The translations under genes were made by a program, and so were the position numbers. The notes below the pieces were generated by a model. It was not told where the DNA came from. It did no database searches and was given only the letters and a program-made list of their open reading frames with translations. A DNA stretch of 43,010 bases from Bacilli bacterium. GTDB taxonomy: Bacteria > Bacillota_I > Bacilli_A > RFN20 > CAG-826. Shown piece after piece: positions 1 to 7,671 of this stretch. The first letter of the stretch is position 1, and each line of letters begins with the position of its first letter. The stretch covers positions 1 to 43,010 of the forward strand of contig JAFUHI010000010.1 of NCBI GenBank assembly GCA_017468925.1, read 5' to 3'.

Positions 1-102
1 CCAGCCCCAGCATGTGGCAGTAAGGATCCTGAACCAGCACCTGCTTGTGGTACAAAAGACCCAGAACCAGCACCTGCTTGTGGTACAAAAGATCCTAAAT
101 AA
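1..102 (+). CDS. C-terminal part of an ACGX-repeat peptide (candidate RiPP precursor), 5' end outside window
   Basis: The first 99 bases are open in frame 1 and end in a double TAA. They encode two full copies and one partial copy of the 11-residue unit DPEPAPACGTK (the first seen copy has ACGSK), a 33-bp DNA tandem repeat. Each unit carries one Cys in an ACG(T/S) context between acidic-proline spacers. A short Cys-bearing repeat peptide directly before a radical SAM/SPASM gene is the arrangement I remember for the ACGX system (a target peptide with ACGX repeats and its dedicated rSAM/SPASM enzyme). The assignment comes from the repeat motif plus context and was not checked by search. The start, leader and number of repeats are not visible. 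It could also be the C-terminal end of a longer repeat protein. Confidence 0.72.
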   Translation, partial: PAPACGSKDPEPAPACGTKDPEPAPACGTKDPK

Positions 103-108
103 TAAGTC

Positions 109-145
109 AGGGGTGAGATGTTAATTATTTCACCCCTTATTCTTT
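109..145 (+). terminator. Hairpin between repeat peptide and rSAM gene (partial terminator/attenuator)
   Basis: AGGGGTGA (109-116) pairs perfectly with TCACCCCT (130-137), with a 13-base AT-rich loop and a T-rich but interrupted tail to about 145. It lies between the peptide stop and the rSAM start. A leaky terminator here would keep peptide transcripts in excess over the enzyme, a common layout in RiPP operons. The function is inferred. Confidence 0.55.
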
Positions 146-154
146 CAAACTATT

Positions 155-1195
155 ATGGAAAATTATTTCGCGATTCAGTGGCATATCACTGATTATTGTG
201 ATCAACGTTGTAAACATTGTTATATTTTCTCCGAAGGTCATCCTGAACTCATTACAATGAGTCTTGACTATATGATTTTTGTTACTAATCAAATCATAGA
301 TTTTTGTCAAAAAATTAATCGTAAACCTTATATTTATTTAACTGGAGGAGACCCAATTCTCCATCCTAATTTTTGGCAGTTATTAGAATATTTTAATAAG
401 AACAACATTCGCTTTTGCATTATGGGAAATCCCTTTCATCTTACCTTAGATAATTGTAAAAGAATGAAAGAGTTAGGATGCGTTAAATATCAAGTGTCCT
501 TAGATGGCTTAGAAAAAATGCATGATTCGTTTAGAAAACCAGGCAGTTACAAAGCTACACTCAAGGCAATAAAAATAATAAAGGAATCCGGTATGTGGGT
601 TGCTGTCATGTCTACAATTAGCAAAACTAATCATCAAGATATCCCAGAATTAATTGATTTGGTGGATGAATTAGGTGTTGACGTCTATGCAGTAGGTAGA
701 TATTGCCCTACAAGTGTAGAAAAAGCTTATGATCCGGATATTCATATGACTCCACTTGAATATAAAGAATTTATGGATAGATGTTATGAAAAATATATGA
801 ATCACAAAGATAGTAAGGTGACTTATCAACTAAAAGATCATTTGTGGGCATTATATTTATATGAAAAAGGCATCTTTAAACCTAATTTTGAAGGTTTAGG
901 CGAAAACCAAATCGTGGATGGATGTAATATTGCTAGAAATCACATCACTATCTTACCAACAGGGATGGTTTATGCTTGCCGAAGAATGGATTCACCCGTT
1001 GGAAATATCTATTTAAAAGACTTATACGATATTTGGAATTCTTCTAAGATTGATGAATATCGCCAATATCATAAGTTTGTTAAATGTAATAAGTGTAAAT
1101 TAAAAGCATTTTGTCGAGGCTGTCCATCTGTAACCTATGGTTATACTCATGATATGTATGATGCAGATCCACAGTGCTGGATGGAGGTAGAATAA
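155..1195 (+). CDS. Radical SAM/SPASM peptide-modifying enzyme, ACGX-system type
   Basis: The 346-residue product has the radical SAM cluster motif CxxxCxxC at C15, C19 and C22, directly after the first beta strand. A TGGDP segment follows near residue 64, as in SAM-binding loops. The C-terminal region from about residue 256 is a SPASM domain: a GC-containing start, a GNIYLKDLYDIW stretch, then C311xxC314, C320xxC323 and C341, which would bind auxiliary 4Fe-4S clusters. Such enzymes modify ribosomal peptides, often forming thioether or C-C links at Cys. The adjacent Cys-repeat peptide is the obvious substrate. There is no clear Shine-Dalgarno sequence before ATG155, which may fit low enzyme output relative to precursor. 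An anaerobic sulfatase-maturase-like role is less likely because no sulfatase is nearby. The specific ACGX subfamily is from memory. Confidence 0.88.
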   Translation: MENYFAIQWHITDYCDQRCKHCYIFSEGHPELITMSLDYMIFVTNQIIDFCQKINRKPYIYLTGGDPILHPNFWQLLEYFNKNNIRFCIMGNPFHLTLDNCKRMKELGCVKYQVSLDGLEKMHDSFRKPGSYKATLKAIKIIKESGMWVAVMSTISKTNHQDIPELIDLVDELGVDVYAVGRYCPTSVEKAYDPDIHMTPLEYKEFMDRCYEKYMNHKDSKVTYQLKDHLWALYLYEKGIFKPNFEGLGENQIVDGCNIARNHITILPTGMVYACRRMDSPVGNIYLKDLYDIWNSSKIDEYRQYHKFVKCNKCKLKAFCRGCPSVTYGYTHDMYDADPQCWMEVE

Positions 1196-2142
1196 TGAAA
1201 GCAGTAGTGCTCAAAGATATCACTAATAGTGATGATATTGTCTTAGAAAATATTGAAAAGCCAAAGGCATTAAAAGGCTGGCCTTTAGTGAAAATATTAG
1301 GATTTGGTATGAATCATTCTGAGCTCGTTTTAAGAGTGAACGAAATCAGAGCGGATTATATAAAAAAACCAATTGTTCCTGGTATTGAATGTGTAGGAGT
1401 GATTGAAGAATCATTAGATGAAGAATTTAAAGCCGGTGATAAAGTCTGCTCCATGATGGGCGGAATGGGAAGAAATTTTAATGGTTCATATGAAGAATAT
1501 GCAATATTACCAATTAGTAAATTATTTCATATTCATAGCGATTTAGATATGAAATATCTCGCTGCGATTCCGGAAACGTTTTTTACTGCTTGGGGGTCAT
1601 TATTTGAATGCTTAAAACTAGAAAAGAAAGATATTTTATTAGTTAGAGGAGCAACTTCTGCATTAGGCTATGCTTCTATGCAAATTGCTAAAGCATTAGG
1701 ATGCCAAGTGATTGGCACTACTCATAAACAAGAAAAGATGCATTTTATCACTGATTTAGGATGCAAAGCTATTTTGGATCCTGAAGGTAAAATTGCGGGA
1801 AAGGTATACGCAAATAAAGTACTTGAACTCATTGGTCCAAAGACATTAAGAGATTCTTTGAAATGTGTTTATCATGGAGGAATCGTGTGTAACACCGGTA
1901 TTTTAGGTGGAGAATATTTCCTAAACGGATTTGACCCAATTAAAGAAATACCAAATGGTGTTTATCTCACTGGTTTTTTCTCAAATTATCCGACCCAAGA
2001 AGCAGTGGACAAATTATTTGAATTTATTAGCAATCACAATATAACGCCATTTATTGGAGCGTGTTATAAATTTGATTACATAAAAGAGGCGATTAAGGCA
2101 CAAGAAAAAGGTGTCGATGGTAAAATAGTTGTTACTTTGTAA
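1195..2142 (+). CDS. MDR-family NAD(P)H-dependent oxidoreductase (quinone oxidoreductase-like)
   Basis: Medium-chain dehydrogenase/reductase of 315 residues. It has a GroES-like N-terminal domain (PGIECVGVIEE near residue 65) and a Rossmann domain with a VRGATSALGYASMQIAKALG nucleotide-binding segment near residue 155. Catalytic zinc ligands are not apparent, so it resembles quinone oxidoreductase or enoyl reductase members. The start is ATG1195, preceded by GGAGGT. It shares one base with the rSAM stop (TAATG), so the two are probably translationally coupled. A longer reading from 1174 is open but has no good ribosome binding site. The coupling suggests a role with the peptide system, for example reduction of a modified residue, but a general detoxification reductase is equally possible. 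Confidence 0.82.
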   Translation: MKAVVLKDITNSDDIVLENIEKPKALKGWPLVKILGFGMNHSELVLRVNEIRADYIKKPIVPGIECVGVIEESLDEEFKAGDKVCSMMGGMGRNFNGSYEEYAILPISKLFHIHSDLDMKYLAAIPETFFTAWGSLFECLKLEKKDILLVRGATSALGYASMQIAKALGCQVIGTTHKQEKMHFITDLGCKAILDPEGKIAGKVYANKVLELIGPKTLRDSLKCVYHGGIVCNTGILGGEYFLNGFDPIKEIPNGVYLTGFFSNYPTQEAVDKLFEFISNHNITPFIGACYKFDYIKEAIKAQEKGVDGKIVVTL

Positions 2143-2255
2143 CATTTCTTTTGTATTTTGTAACAGATTCGGAAGCTGTATCACTTTCGGTGAATGCACC
2201 CCAACTTTTTAGGGCAAAAAGTATCATTTTATTAATCTGCTACCATTCAAAAGAT

Positions 2256-2288
2256 AACGAGATGATACCAAAAATTATCTCGTTTTTA
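2256..2288 (+). terminator. Rho-independent terminator after the rSAM-oxidoreductase operon
   Basis: AACGAGATGAT (2256-2266) pairs with ATTATCTCGTT (2274-2284) over 11 bp with one G-U pair. The loop is ACCAAAA, and a T-rich tail follows. Confidence 0.75.
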
Positions 2289-2360
2289 TTATGTTTAGGT
2301 GCTTTTTGATAGATTTGACTATCCAGAAGATTCCTGAACAGACAAAAATGTTCATCATTA

Positions 2361-2603
2361 TTAGTGCTCGTAATGTTCGCGCAGCATACCGATAGGCAAA
2401 TAACTTAAAGTGCAACCATGCCACTCCCATGATAGGGGGACTTGAACTAAAGGCAAATTAAAACACAGCAATTCAGTTGCTTTCATGAAGAACACTAATG
2501 CAGCACCAATTAGATACCAGAATTCTATTGCCATAACTTTTCCTGCACTGAACAATAACCAGTTAATATGAGGTGTCTTAATTTTTTGAATTACATTAAT
2601 CAA
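2361..2603 (-). CDS. Short hypothetical ORF divergent from the LysR gene
   Basis: 80 residues, opening with TTG and no convincing ribosome binding site. The middle is hydrophobic (about residues 14-50, one or two possible membrane segments) and the tail is His/Glu-rich. I do not recognise it. Its only support is position: LysR regulators often control a divergent gene, and two palindromes lie between the two starts. It could be a fragment of a decayed membrane protein or a chance ORF. Confidence 0.25.
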   Translation of the reverse strand: MINVIQKIKTPHINWLLFSAGKVMAIEFWYLIGAALVFFMKATELLCFNLPLVQVPLSWEWHGCTLSYLPIGMLREHYEH

Positions 2604-2641
2604 ATACGTATAATATTAGGGTAACAATACGAATTTCGTAT
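2604..2641 (+). promoter_or_regulatory. Two ATACG/CGTAT palindromes before the LysR gene, candidate autoregulatory operator
   Basis: ATACGTAT (2604-2611) and ATACGAATTTCGTAT (2627-2641, a perfect 7-bp inverted repeat around T2634) share the same half-site. The second fits the LysR-type T-N11-A box (ATAC-N7-GTAT). It ends 15 bases before the LysR start. Confidence 0.55.
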
Positions 2642-2656
2642 GATAGGTAAATAGTT

Positions 2657-3538
2657 ATGGATATTCGCACATTATTTTACTTCGTGACAATCGCAGAAGA
2701 ACTCAACATCACAAAAGCAGCAGAGAAACTTTGTATGAGTCAGCCTCATTTAAGTAGCCAAATGAAAGCACTAGAAGATGAACTTGATACGGTTTTGTTT
2801 ATTAGAGGAAAAAGGCGATTACAATTAACTGACTCAGGTAAACTTCTTTATCGTCATGCAAAAGAGATTTTGTCTCTTGTCAATAAAACTAAGGAAGAAA
2901 TTAGAGCTATGGACAAAGGCATGAGAGGGAAGATAGCAATTGGTTTAGTGGAAGGGTCAGCACCTATTATTGCCGCTGATTGGATTGAAAGATTTGTTAG
3001 TCAATATAAAAATGTTGAATTCCATGTGGTTGATGGCAATAGCGACGAATTAATCCAAAAACTAAGAAGTGGACTTATTGATATGGCTGTTATCACTTCT
3101 CCATGTGACAATACATTACTAAATAGTTTTAAAGTTGGACAAGAAAAGATGACAGCATTTATGAGTAAAGATAATCCTCTTGCTACTATTCAAGGCGACA
3201 CTATTGATTTATCAATGTTAAAGGATAAACCATTGATTATTCCTAGTAGAGCAGCAATGAATACAATGATTTATAAATGGTTTAAGGAAATACACGCGGA
3301 ACCTCATATTGTGTGTCGTATGGATAATTATCTAGATGTTGCTGCCCTAGCAGGAAGGAACATTGGTATTAGTATATTTCCAAAAACTTCCTATATTTTA
3401 AATGATCAAATCATTGCTAAAGAAATAGTGAATCCAGAAAGACATGTTGAATATCTCTTTGTCTGGCTTAAAGACAAACCATTATCGTTATTAGACGAAG
3501 CATTTATTGATCACATTAAAGCAATTATTAAAGAATAG
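2657..3538 (+). CDS. LysR-family transcriptional regulator
   Basis: The 293-residue protein has a typical N-terminal winged HTH (residues 1-60, with NITKAAEKLCMSQPHLSSQ as the recognition region and the LF.R...L.LT.SG wing). An inducer-binding periplasmic-fold domain spans about residues 90-290. The length is normal for the family. ATG2657 follows a weak TAGGT site. The likely target is its own promoter, given the ATACG palindromes directly upstream. The effector is unknown. Regulation of the neighbouring oxidoreductase operon is possible but that operon ends in a terminator and lies upstream in the same direction. Confidence 0.93.
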   Translation: MDIRTLFYFVTIAEELNITKAAEKLCMSQPHLSSQMKALEDELDTVLFIRGKRRLQLTDSGKLLYRHAKEILSLVNKTKEEIRAMDKGMRGKIAIGLVEGSAPIIAADWIERFVSQYKNVEFHVVDGNSDELIQKLRSGLIDMAVITSPCDNTLLNSFKVGQEKMTAFMSKDNPLATIQGDTIDLSMLKDKPLIIPSRAAMNTMIYKWFKEIHAEPHIVCRMDNYLDVAALAGRNIGISIFPKTSYILNDQIIAKEIVNPERHVEYLFVWLKDKPLSLLDEAFIDHIKAIIKE

Positions 3539-3561
3539 ATTTGTAAATAAAACTTTACGTT

Positions 3562-3585
3562 AAGGGGTGGATTAACCTCTTTTTT
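3562..3585 (+). terminator. Terminator after the LysR gene
   Basis: AAGGGGT (3562-3568) and ACCTCTT (3575-3581) form a 7-bp stem with one G-U pair around GGATTA, followed by a run of six T. Confidence 0.75.
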
Positions 3586-3692
3586 CTATCATATGTAAAA
3601 AATATGATAATCACAATATTATAAGTATTTCAAATGTTGTTAACACCCGACTAACATAACTACATTGTTATTTGAAATGGAGCTTTATAACT

Positions 3693-5027
3693 ATGGACGC
3701 AAATGATATCAGAAGAATAATTAAAGAAAACAACATTTCATACTTAAGACTACAATTTACCGATATGCTTGGAGATATTAAAGCAATTGAAGTTCCGGTC
3801 AGCAAATTAGATGATGCATTAAATAATAAAATAATGTTTGATGGGTCTTCCATTGAAGGCTTTGTTCGTATTAAGGAAGCCGATATGTATCTTAGACCTG
3901 ATATTAATACATTCTTAGCCCTTCCATTTGAAGACAGTTCAATCGGTGGGGTAGCAAGATTCATTTGTGATTGTTATACGCCAGAAGGTAAACCTTTCAG
4001 CGGCGATCCTCGTTATATATTAAAGAAACAAGTAGAAAAAATGAACAAAATGGGTATTGAAACTATGTTCGTTGGTTTTGAACCAGAGTTCTACCTCTTT
4101 AAACTTGATAAAGATGGTAAGCCATCTACTATTTTAAGTGATTCCGCTTCCTATTTTGACCTTTCACCATTTGATGGTGGAGAGAATGTGCGTAGGGAAA
4201 TCGCCCTAATGCTTGAAAAGATGGGCTTTAATGTCCAAGCTTCTCACCATGAAGTTGGTCCAGGTCAAAATGAGATTACTTTTAAATATGTTGATGTTGT
4301 CAGTGCTTGTGACCTTGTCCAAACATTTAAACAAGTAGTAAAGATGGTGGCAAGAAAAAACGGTTATCTAGCATCTTTTATGCCTAAACCACTTAACCGT
4401 CAAGCGGGGAACGGTATGCATACGAACTGTTCTTTATATTCTAAAGATAAGGGCGATTTATTCTATGATCCAAATTGTGAGATGGAATTATCTATATTAT
4501 GTAAAAAATGGATTACAGGAATATTAAGTCACGCTCGTGAATTAAGTTTATTAACTAACCCAATTGTCAATTCATATAAAAGACTTGTTAGTGGCTATGA
4601 AGCCCCTATCTACGCATGTTGGAGTGATGCGAATAGAAGTGCGCTCATTCGCATTCCTGCTATTAGAGGTTTAGCCACAAGAACAGAATTAAGAAATGTT
4701 GACCCTTGTGCGAATCCATATCTAGCACTTGCCGGCATCCTAGCTTGTGGCTTAGAGGGTATTGAAAAAACTAAAGACAGCGATATCATTCCCCCTGTCA
4801 GCGATAACCTCTTTGCCCTAAGCGAGGAAGAAATTGAAGCGCGTAATATTGTATGTTTACCAGCAACCCTCCATTCTGCGATTAAGGATTTTAGGAATAG
4901 TGCAATTCTTAAAGAAGTCTTAGGTGATCATCTCTTCCCTAAATATATCGAAGCAAAGGAAAGGGAGTGGAAGGAATATCACACGACTGTTAGTGAATAC
5001 GAAATTAAGAAATATTTAGGAAGATAA
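3693..5027 (+). CDS. glnA: Glutamine synthetase, type I
   Basis: Makes glutamine from glutamate, ammonia and ATP. The 444-residue protein has the N-terminal beta-Grasp domain (MFDGSSIEGFVRIKEADMYL near residue 48) and the catalytic barrel, with GFEPEFYLF, an HHEVGPGQNE segment, a NGMHTNCSLY metal/ATP region and RTELRNVDPCANPYLALA. The length matches the short GSI-alpha type of Bacillota, which is controlled by feedback rather than adenylylation. I chose ATG3693 over the open TTG at 3672 because GGAG lies 10 bases upstream and the protein then begins at the family's usual place. The next start codon (glmS remnant) overlaps its stop region, so glnA, glmS and pyrG once formed a glutamine-centred cluster. 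Confidence 0.96.
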   Translation: MDANDIRRIIKENNISYLRLQFTDMLGDIKAIEVPVSKLDDALNNKIMFDGSSIEGFVRIKEADMYLRPDINTFLALPFEDSSIGGVARFICDCYTPEGKPFSGDPRYILKKQVEKMNKMGIETMFVGFEPEFYLFKLDKDGKPSTILSDSASYFDLSPFDGGENVRREIALMLEKMGFNVQASHHEVGPGQNEITFKYVDVVSACDLVQTFKQVVKMVARKNGYLASFMPKPLNRQAGNGMHTNCSLYSKDKGDLFYDPNCEMELSILCKKWITGILSHARELSLLTNPIVNSYKRLVSGYEAPIYACWSDANRSALIRIPAIRGLATRTELRNVDPCANPYLALAGILACGLEGIEKTKDSDIIPPVSDNLFALSEEEIEARNIVCLPATLHSAIKDFRNSAILKEVLGDHLFPKYIEAKEREWKEYHTTVSEYEIKKYLGR

Positions 5028-5028
5028 T

Positions 5029-5236
5029 ATGTGTGGAATTGTTGGTTCAATCGGATTAAAGGATCATCGACAGTATGTTGAAAGAAGATACGATTATTCT
5101 GAATGATTATGCTTATTATCTTTCTAGTGTTTCAGTCTCTATCGTTGCTTTTTATCTAGCATATTATGTTTCAATTTCTAAAGGTCTAAATGTTAATAAA
5201 CCACGAAACCTTGCTAAAAGTGTGACCGTGGGGTAA
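5029..5236 (+). pseudogene. glmS: glmS remnant: both ends of glucosamine-6-phosphate synthase with the middle deleted
   Basis: ATG5029 opens MCGIVGSIGLKD, the invariant N-terminus of class II glutamine amidotransferases with catalytic Cys2; this frame stops at about 5106. In another frame, from about 5060 to the TAA at 5234-5236, the sequence reads through a hydrophobic stretch into KGLNVNKPRNLAKSVTVG, the hallmark C-terminus of GlmS. Full GlmS is about 600 residues; here about 12 N-terminal and 50-58 C-terminal residues remain, in different frames, in about 208 bases. The original ribosome binding site (AGGAAG) is still in place, overlapping the glnA end. This indicates an internal deletion rather than truncation from one side. 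An assembly collapse is the alternative. Confidence 0.85.
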
Positions 5237-5245
5237 GGAGGGATT

Positions 5246-6847
5246 ATGACTAAATATATATTTGTAACAGGCGGAGTTGTATCGGGACTTGGTAAAGGAA
5301 TAACTGCCGCTTCTTTAGGACGTTTATTAAAAGCGCGCGGACTCAAAGTAGCTGCCCAAAAGCTTGATCCGTATATCAATGTTGATCCAGGAACAATGTC
5401 ACCTTATCAACATGGTGAGGTTTATGTGACTGAAGATGGGGCAGAGACAGATCTAGATTTAGGTCACTATGAACGTTTTATCGATGAAAACTTAAATAAA
5501 TATTCTAATCTTACTACTGGTAAGGTTTATTGGAATGTTTTAAATAAAGAAAGAAGGGGAGAATATCTAGGCTCTACTGTACAAATCATTCCTCATATTA
5601 CTGACGAGATTAAAAGATTTATTTATAACGTCGGTAAAAAGAGCGGAGCGGATGTTGTTATAACAGAAATCGGCGGAACGATTGGTGATATTGAATCACA
5701 ACCTTTTATTGAAGCAGCAAGGCAAGTATCTTTAGAGGTTGGGAAAGAAAACTCATTATTTATCCATGTGACATTGGTTCCATATTTACATGGTTCTGAA
5801 GAACATAAAACGAAACCAACTCAACATTCAGTAAAAGAATTACAAGGCATGGGGGTTAATCCTAGTATTATCATCCTCCGTTGTGATGAGCCATTAGAAG
5901 AATCTATCTTTGAAAAGATAACTCTATTCTGTAACGTGAAACGTGACTGTGTAATTCAAAATATGACTTTACCAGTTTTATATGAAGCACCTTTAATGCT
6001 TGAGAAAGATCATTTTTCTAGCGTTGTCTGCCGTGAATTAGGTATTTATGCGCCTAATATTGATTTAGTGGAGTGGAGAGCAATGATTGAAAAGATTAAG
6101 GCTCGACCACACACGACACATATCGCTCTTGTTGGTAAATATGTTGAATTACATGACGCATATCTATCAGTTGCAGAAGCACTTAGACATGCTGGCTATC
6201 ATTATAATACCCATATTAAGATTCACTGGATTAGTTCTGAAACCATTACCGATGATAATGTTAGTGAATTACTTAAAGATATGGATGGTATTATTGTTCC
6301 AGGTGGATTTGGAAGCCGCGGCATTGAAGGAATGATAAGTTCTATTAAATACGCTAGAGAAAATAAGGTTCCATTCTTTGGCATCTGTTTAGGAATGCAG
6401 ATAGCAGTCATTGAATATGCTCGACATGTATTAGGCTATAGTGATGCTAATTCTGGGGAATTTGATCCAGATACAAAGCATAAGGTAATCGACTTTATGC
6501 CTGGACAAAATGATGAAATTAATAAAGGCGGTACATTGCGTCTAGGTTCTTATCCATGTGTGATTAAAGAAAAGACAACAATGGAAAGATGTTACCAATC
6601 TAAATTAATTAATGAACGTCATCGTCACCGTTATGAATTTAATAATGAATATCGTGATGAATTTGTGAGTAAAGGATTAACTTTAAGTGGTATTTCTCCT
6701 GATGGATTATTAGTGGAAACTGTTGAATTAACTGATTATCCATTCTTTGTTGGTGTACAATATCACCCTGAATTTAAGTCTCGTCCGAATAAGCCACACC
6801 CATTATTTTTGGGTTTTGTTGAAGCCTCATTTAAAATGAAACATTAA
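5246..6847 (+). CDS. pyrG: CTP synthase
   Basis: Converts UTP to CTP using ATP and glutamine. The synthetase domain begins [20 protein letters not shown] (P-loop). The C-terminal class I glutamine amidotransferase carries the nucleophile in FFGICLGMQ near residue 380 and the H507/E509 pair in [10 protein letters not shown]. The length of 533 residues is normal. A strong AAGGAGGG site precedes ATG5246 and overlaps the end of the glmS remnant, so pyrG is probably read from the glnA promoter or from one inside the remnant. Confidence 0.98.
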   Translation: MTKYIFVTGGVVSGLGKGITAASLGRLLKARGLKVAAQKLDPYINVDPGTMSPYQHGEVYVTEDGAETDLDLGHYERFIDENLNKYSNLTTGKVYWNVLNKERRGEYLGSTVQIIPHITDEIKRFIYNVGKKSGADVVITEIGGTIGDIESQPFIEAARQVSLEVGKENSLFIHVTLVPYLHGSEEHKTKPTQHSVKELQGMGVNPSIIILRCDEPLEESIFEKITLFCNVKRDCVIQNMTLPVLYEAPLMLEKDHFSSVVCRELGIYAPNIDLVEWRAMIEKIKARPHTTHIALVGKYVELHDAYLSVAEALRHAGYHYNTHIKIHWISSETITDDNVSELLKDMDGIIVPGGFGSRGIEGMISSIKYARENKVPFFGICLGMQIAVIEYARHVLGYSDANSGEFDPDTKHKVIDFMPGQNDEINKGGTLRLGSYPCVIKEKTTMERCYQSKLINERHRHRYEFNNEYRDEFVSKGLTLSGISPDGLLVETVELTDYPFFVGVQYHPEFKSRPNKPHPLFLGFVEASFKMKH

Positions 6848-6914
6848 TATTTTTTAATAAAGAAGTACTGAATATATTCCCGTTTGAGTATTAAACGACA
6901 AGGGGGTTACTCGT

Positions 6915-7127
6915 ATGGAAAATATTTTTGTTAACATTTATGAGACTGCAAAAAAAGGATAATAAGTGTAACGATTTCGTCTATGGTGCAAATAAATATG
7001 CATATGATAAATTATTAGAACTATATGAAACAAACGTATAAAGGATTAAATAAAGACTTCTAATAACAATACCGCATATGTGAAAGAAAAAATTAAACGT
7101 ATGATCGATGGGAATACACAATTTTAA
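6915..7127 (+). pseudogene. Frameshifted small ORF of unknown function
   Basis: ATG6915 is preceded by a strong AGGGGG site and reads MENIFVNIYETAKK before stopping at 6960-6962. Just after the A7 run (6950-6956) another frame continues DNKCNDFVYGANKYAYDKLL to a stop at 7039-7041. A third stretch, back in the first frame, reads AYVKEKIKRMIDGNTQF to a stop at 7125-7127. Residue composition stays protein-like across the breaks, so a gene of about 70 codons with two frameshifts is the simplest reading. I do not recognise the family. Confidence 0.5.
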
Positions 7128-7203
7128 GGTATCATATAGCATACAGAGTTAATTTTCACTCTTAAATTGGTATCATTTGATATACAGAAAGACAAATGCA
7201 AAC

Positions 7204-7236
7204 AACAGTATTGACACAATGTCAGTACTGTTTTTA
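7204..7236 (+). terminator. Strong Rho-independent terminator
   Basis: AACAGTATTGACA (7204-7216) and TGTCAGTACTGTT (7220-7232) form a 13-bp stem with one G-U pair, a CAA loop and a T5 tail. Confidence 0.85.
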
Positions 7237-7335
7237 TTTCACTCATCATCAAAGTAACCTTCTATCGTTTAACAACATTACATTAGGTGTTAACAAATAT
7301 ATAAAAAGATATAAAATCTTTGCGAAGGTGATTTT

Positions 7336-7665
7336 ATGAAAAAAGAATTATATTTAGTCATAGAAAACTCTGACACCGCATTCGCGACACTAGATGAACT
7401 AAAAAAAGAAGGGTTTAATGCGACAATTATGTCCACAGAGTCTTTGAGACACGCTGTTGATTATTATCCAGAAGATCATCATTTCTTTAATCTTAGACAT
7501 CTAGAACAAAAAGAGATGTCGCAAAGTGTTCTTTGTTTATTTGTGGTTGAAGATAGTCACCTTGAAACATTAAAAAATATTATTCGCCGGTATACAAATA
7601 GCTTTAAAGATATTAAAGGATTTATGTACTCACGCGATATTTTAGACTACGAGGGTTCGATTTAA
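7336..7665 (+). CDS. Small cytosolic protein paired with the antiporter (PII/CutA-like fold suspected)
   Basis: 109 residues with no signal or membrane segment. The apparent order is beta (KELYLVIEN), helix (AFATLDELKKEG), beta (FNATIMS), a His-rich middle, beta (SVLCLFVVED), helix (HLETLKNIIRRYT) and a final strand (IKGFMYSRDI). That is a double beta-alpha-beta pattern, as in PII, CutA and similar ferredoxin-fold sensors. It is 6 bases upstream of the cation/proton antiporter, so the two are one operon. Small PII-like proteins regulate some transporters, so a gating or sensing role is plausible. Family membership is inferred from pattern only. ATG7336 has a GAAGGTG site. Confidence 0.8.
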   Translation: MKKELYLVIENSDTAFATLDELKKEGFNATIMSTESLRHAVDYYPEDHHFFNLRHLEQKEMSQSVLCLFVVEDSHLETLKNIIRRYTNSFKDIKGFMYSRDILDYEGSI

Positions 7666-7671
7666 TCATTT

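Larger units (their letters stand above)
2143..2656. other. Intergenic region between oxidoreductase and LysR genes
   Basis: This 514-base stretch holds a terminator at 2256-2288, a doubtful short minus-strand ORF (2361-2603) and two palindromes just before the LysR gene. I see nothing recognisable between 2143 and 2255. Confidence 0.6.
6848..7335 (+). other. Intergenic region after pyrG
   Basis: This 488-base stretch contains a frameshifted small gene (6915-7127) and a strong terminator (7204-7236). From 7237 to 7335 it is AT-rich leader sequence for the next gene, which has a GAAGGTG ribosome binding site. Confidence 0.6.

Noticed and set aside
3638..3656. TGTTA...TAACA before glnA as a GlnR/TnrA site
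   Set aside because: The gap between half-sites is 9 bases, not the 7 of the consensus, so glutamine control by GlnR is not supported here.
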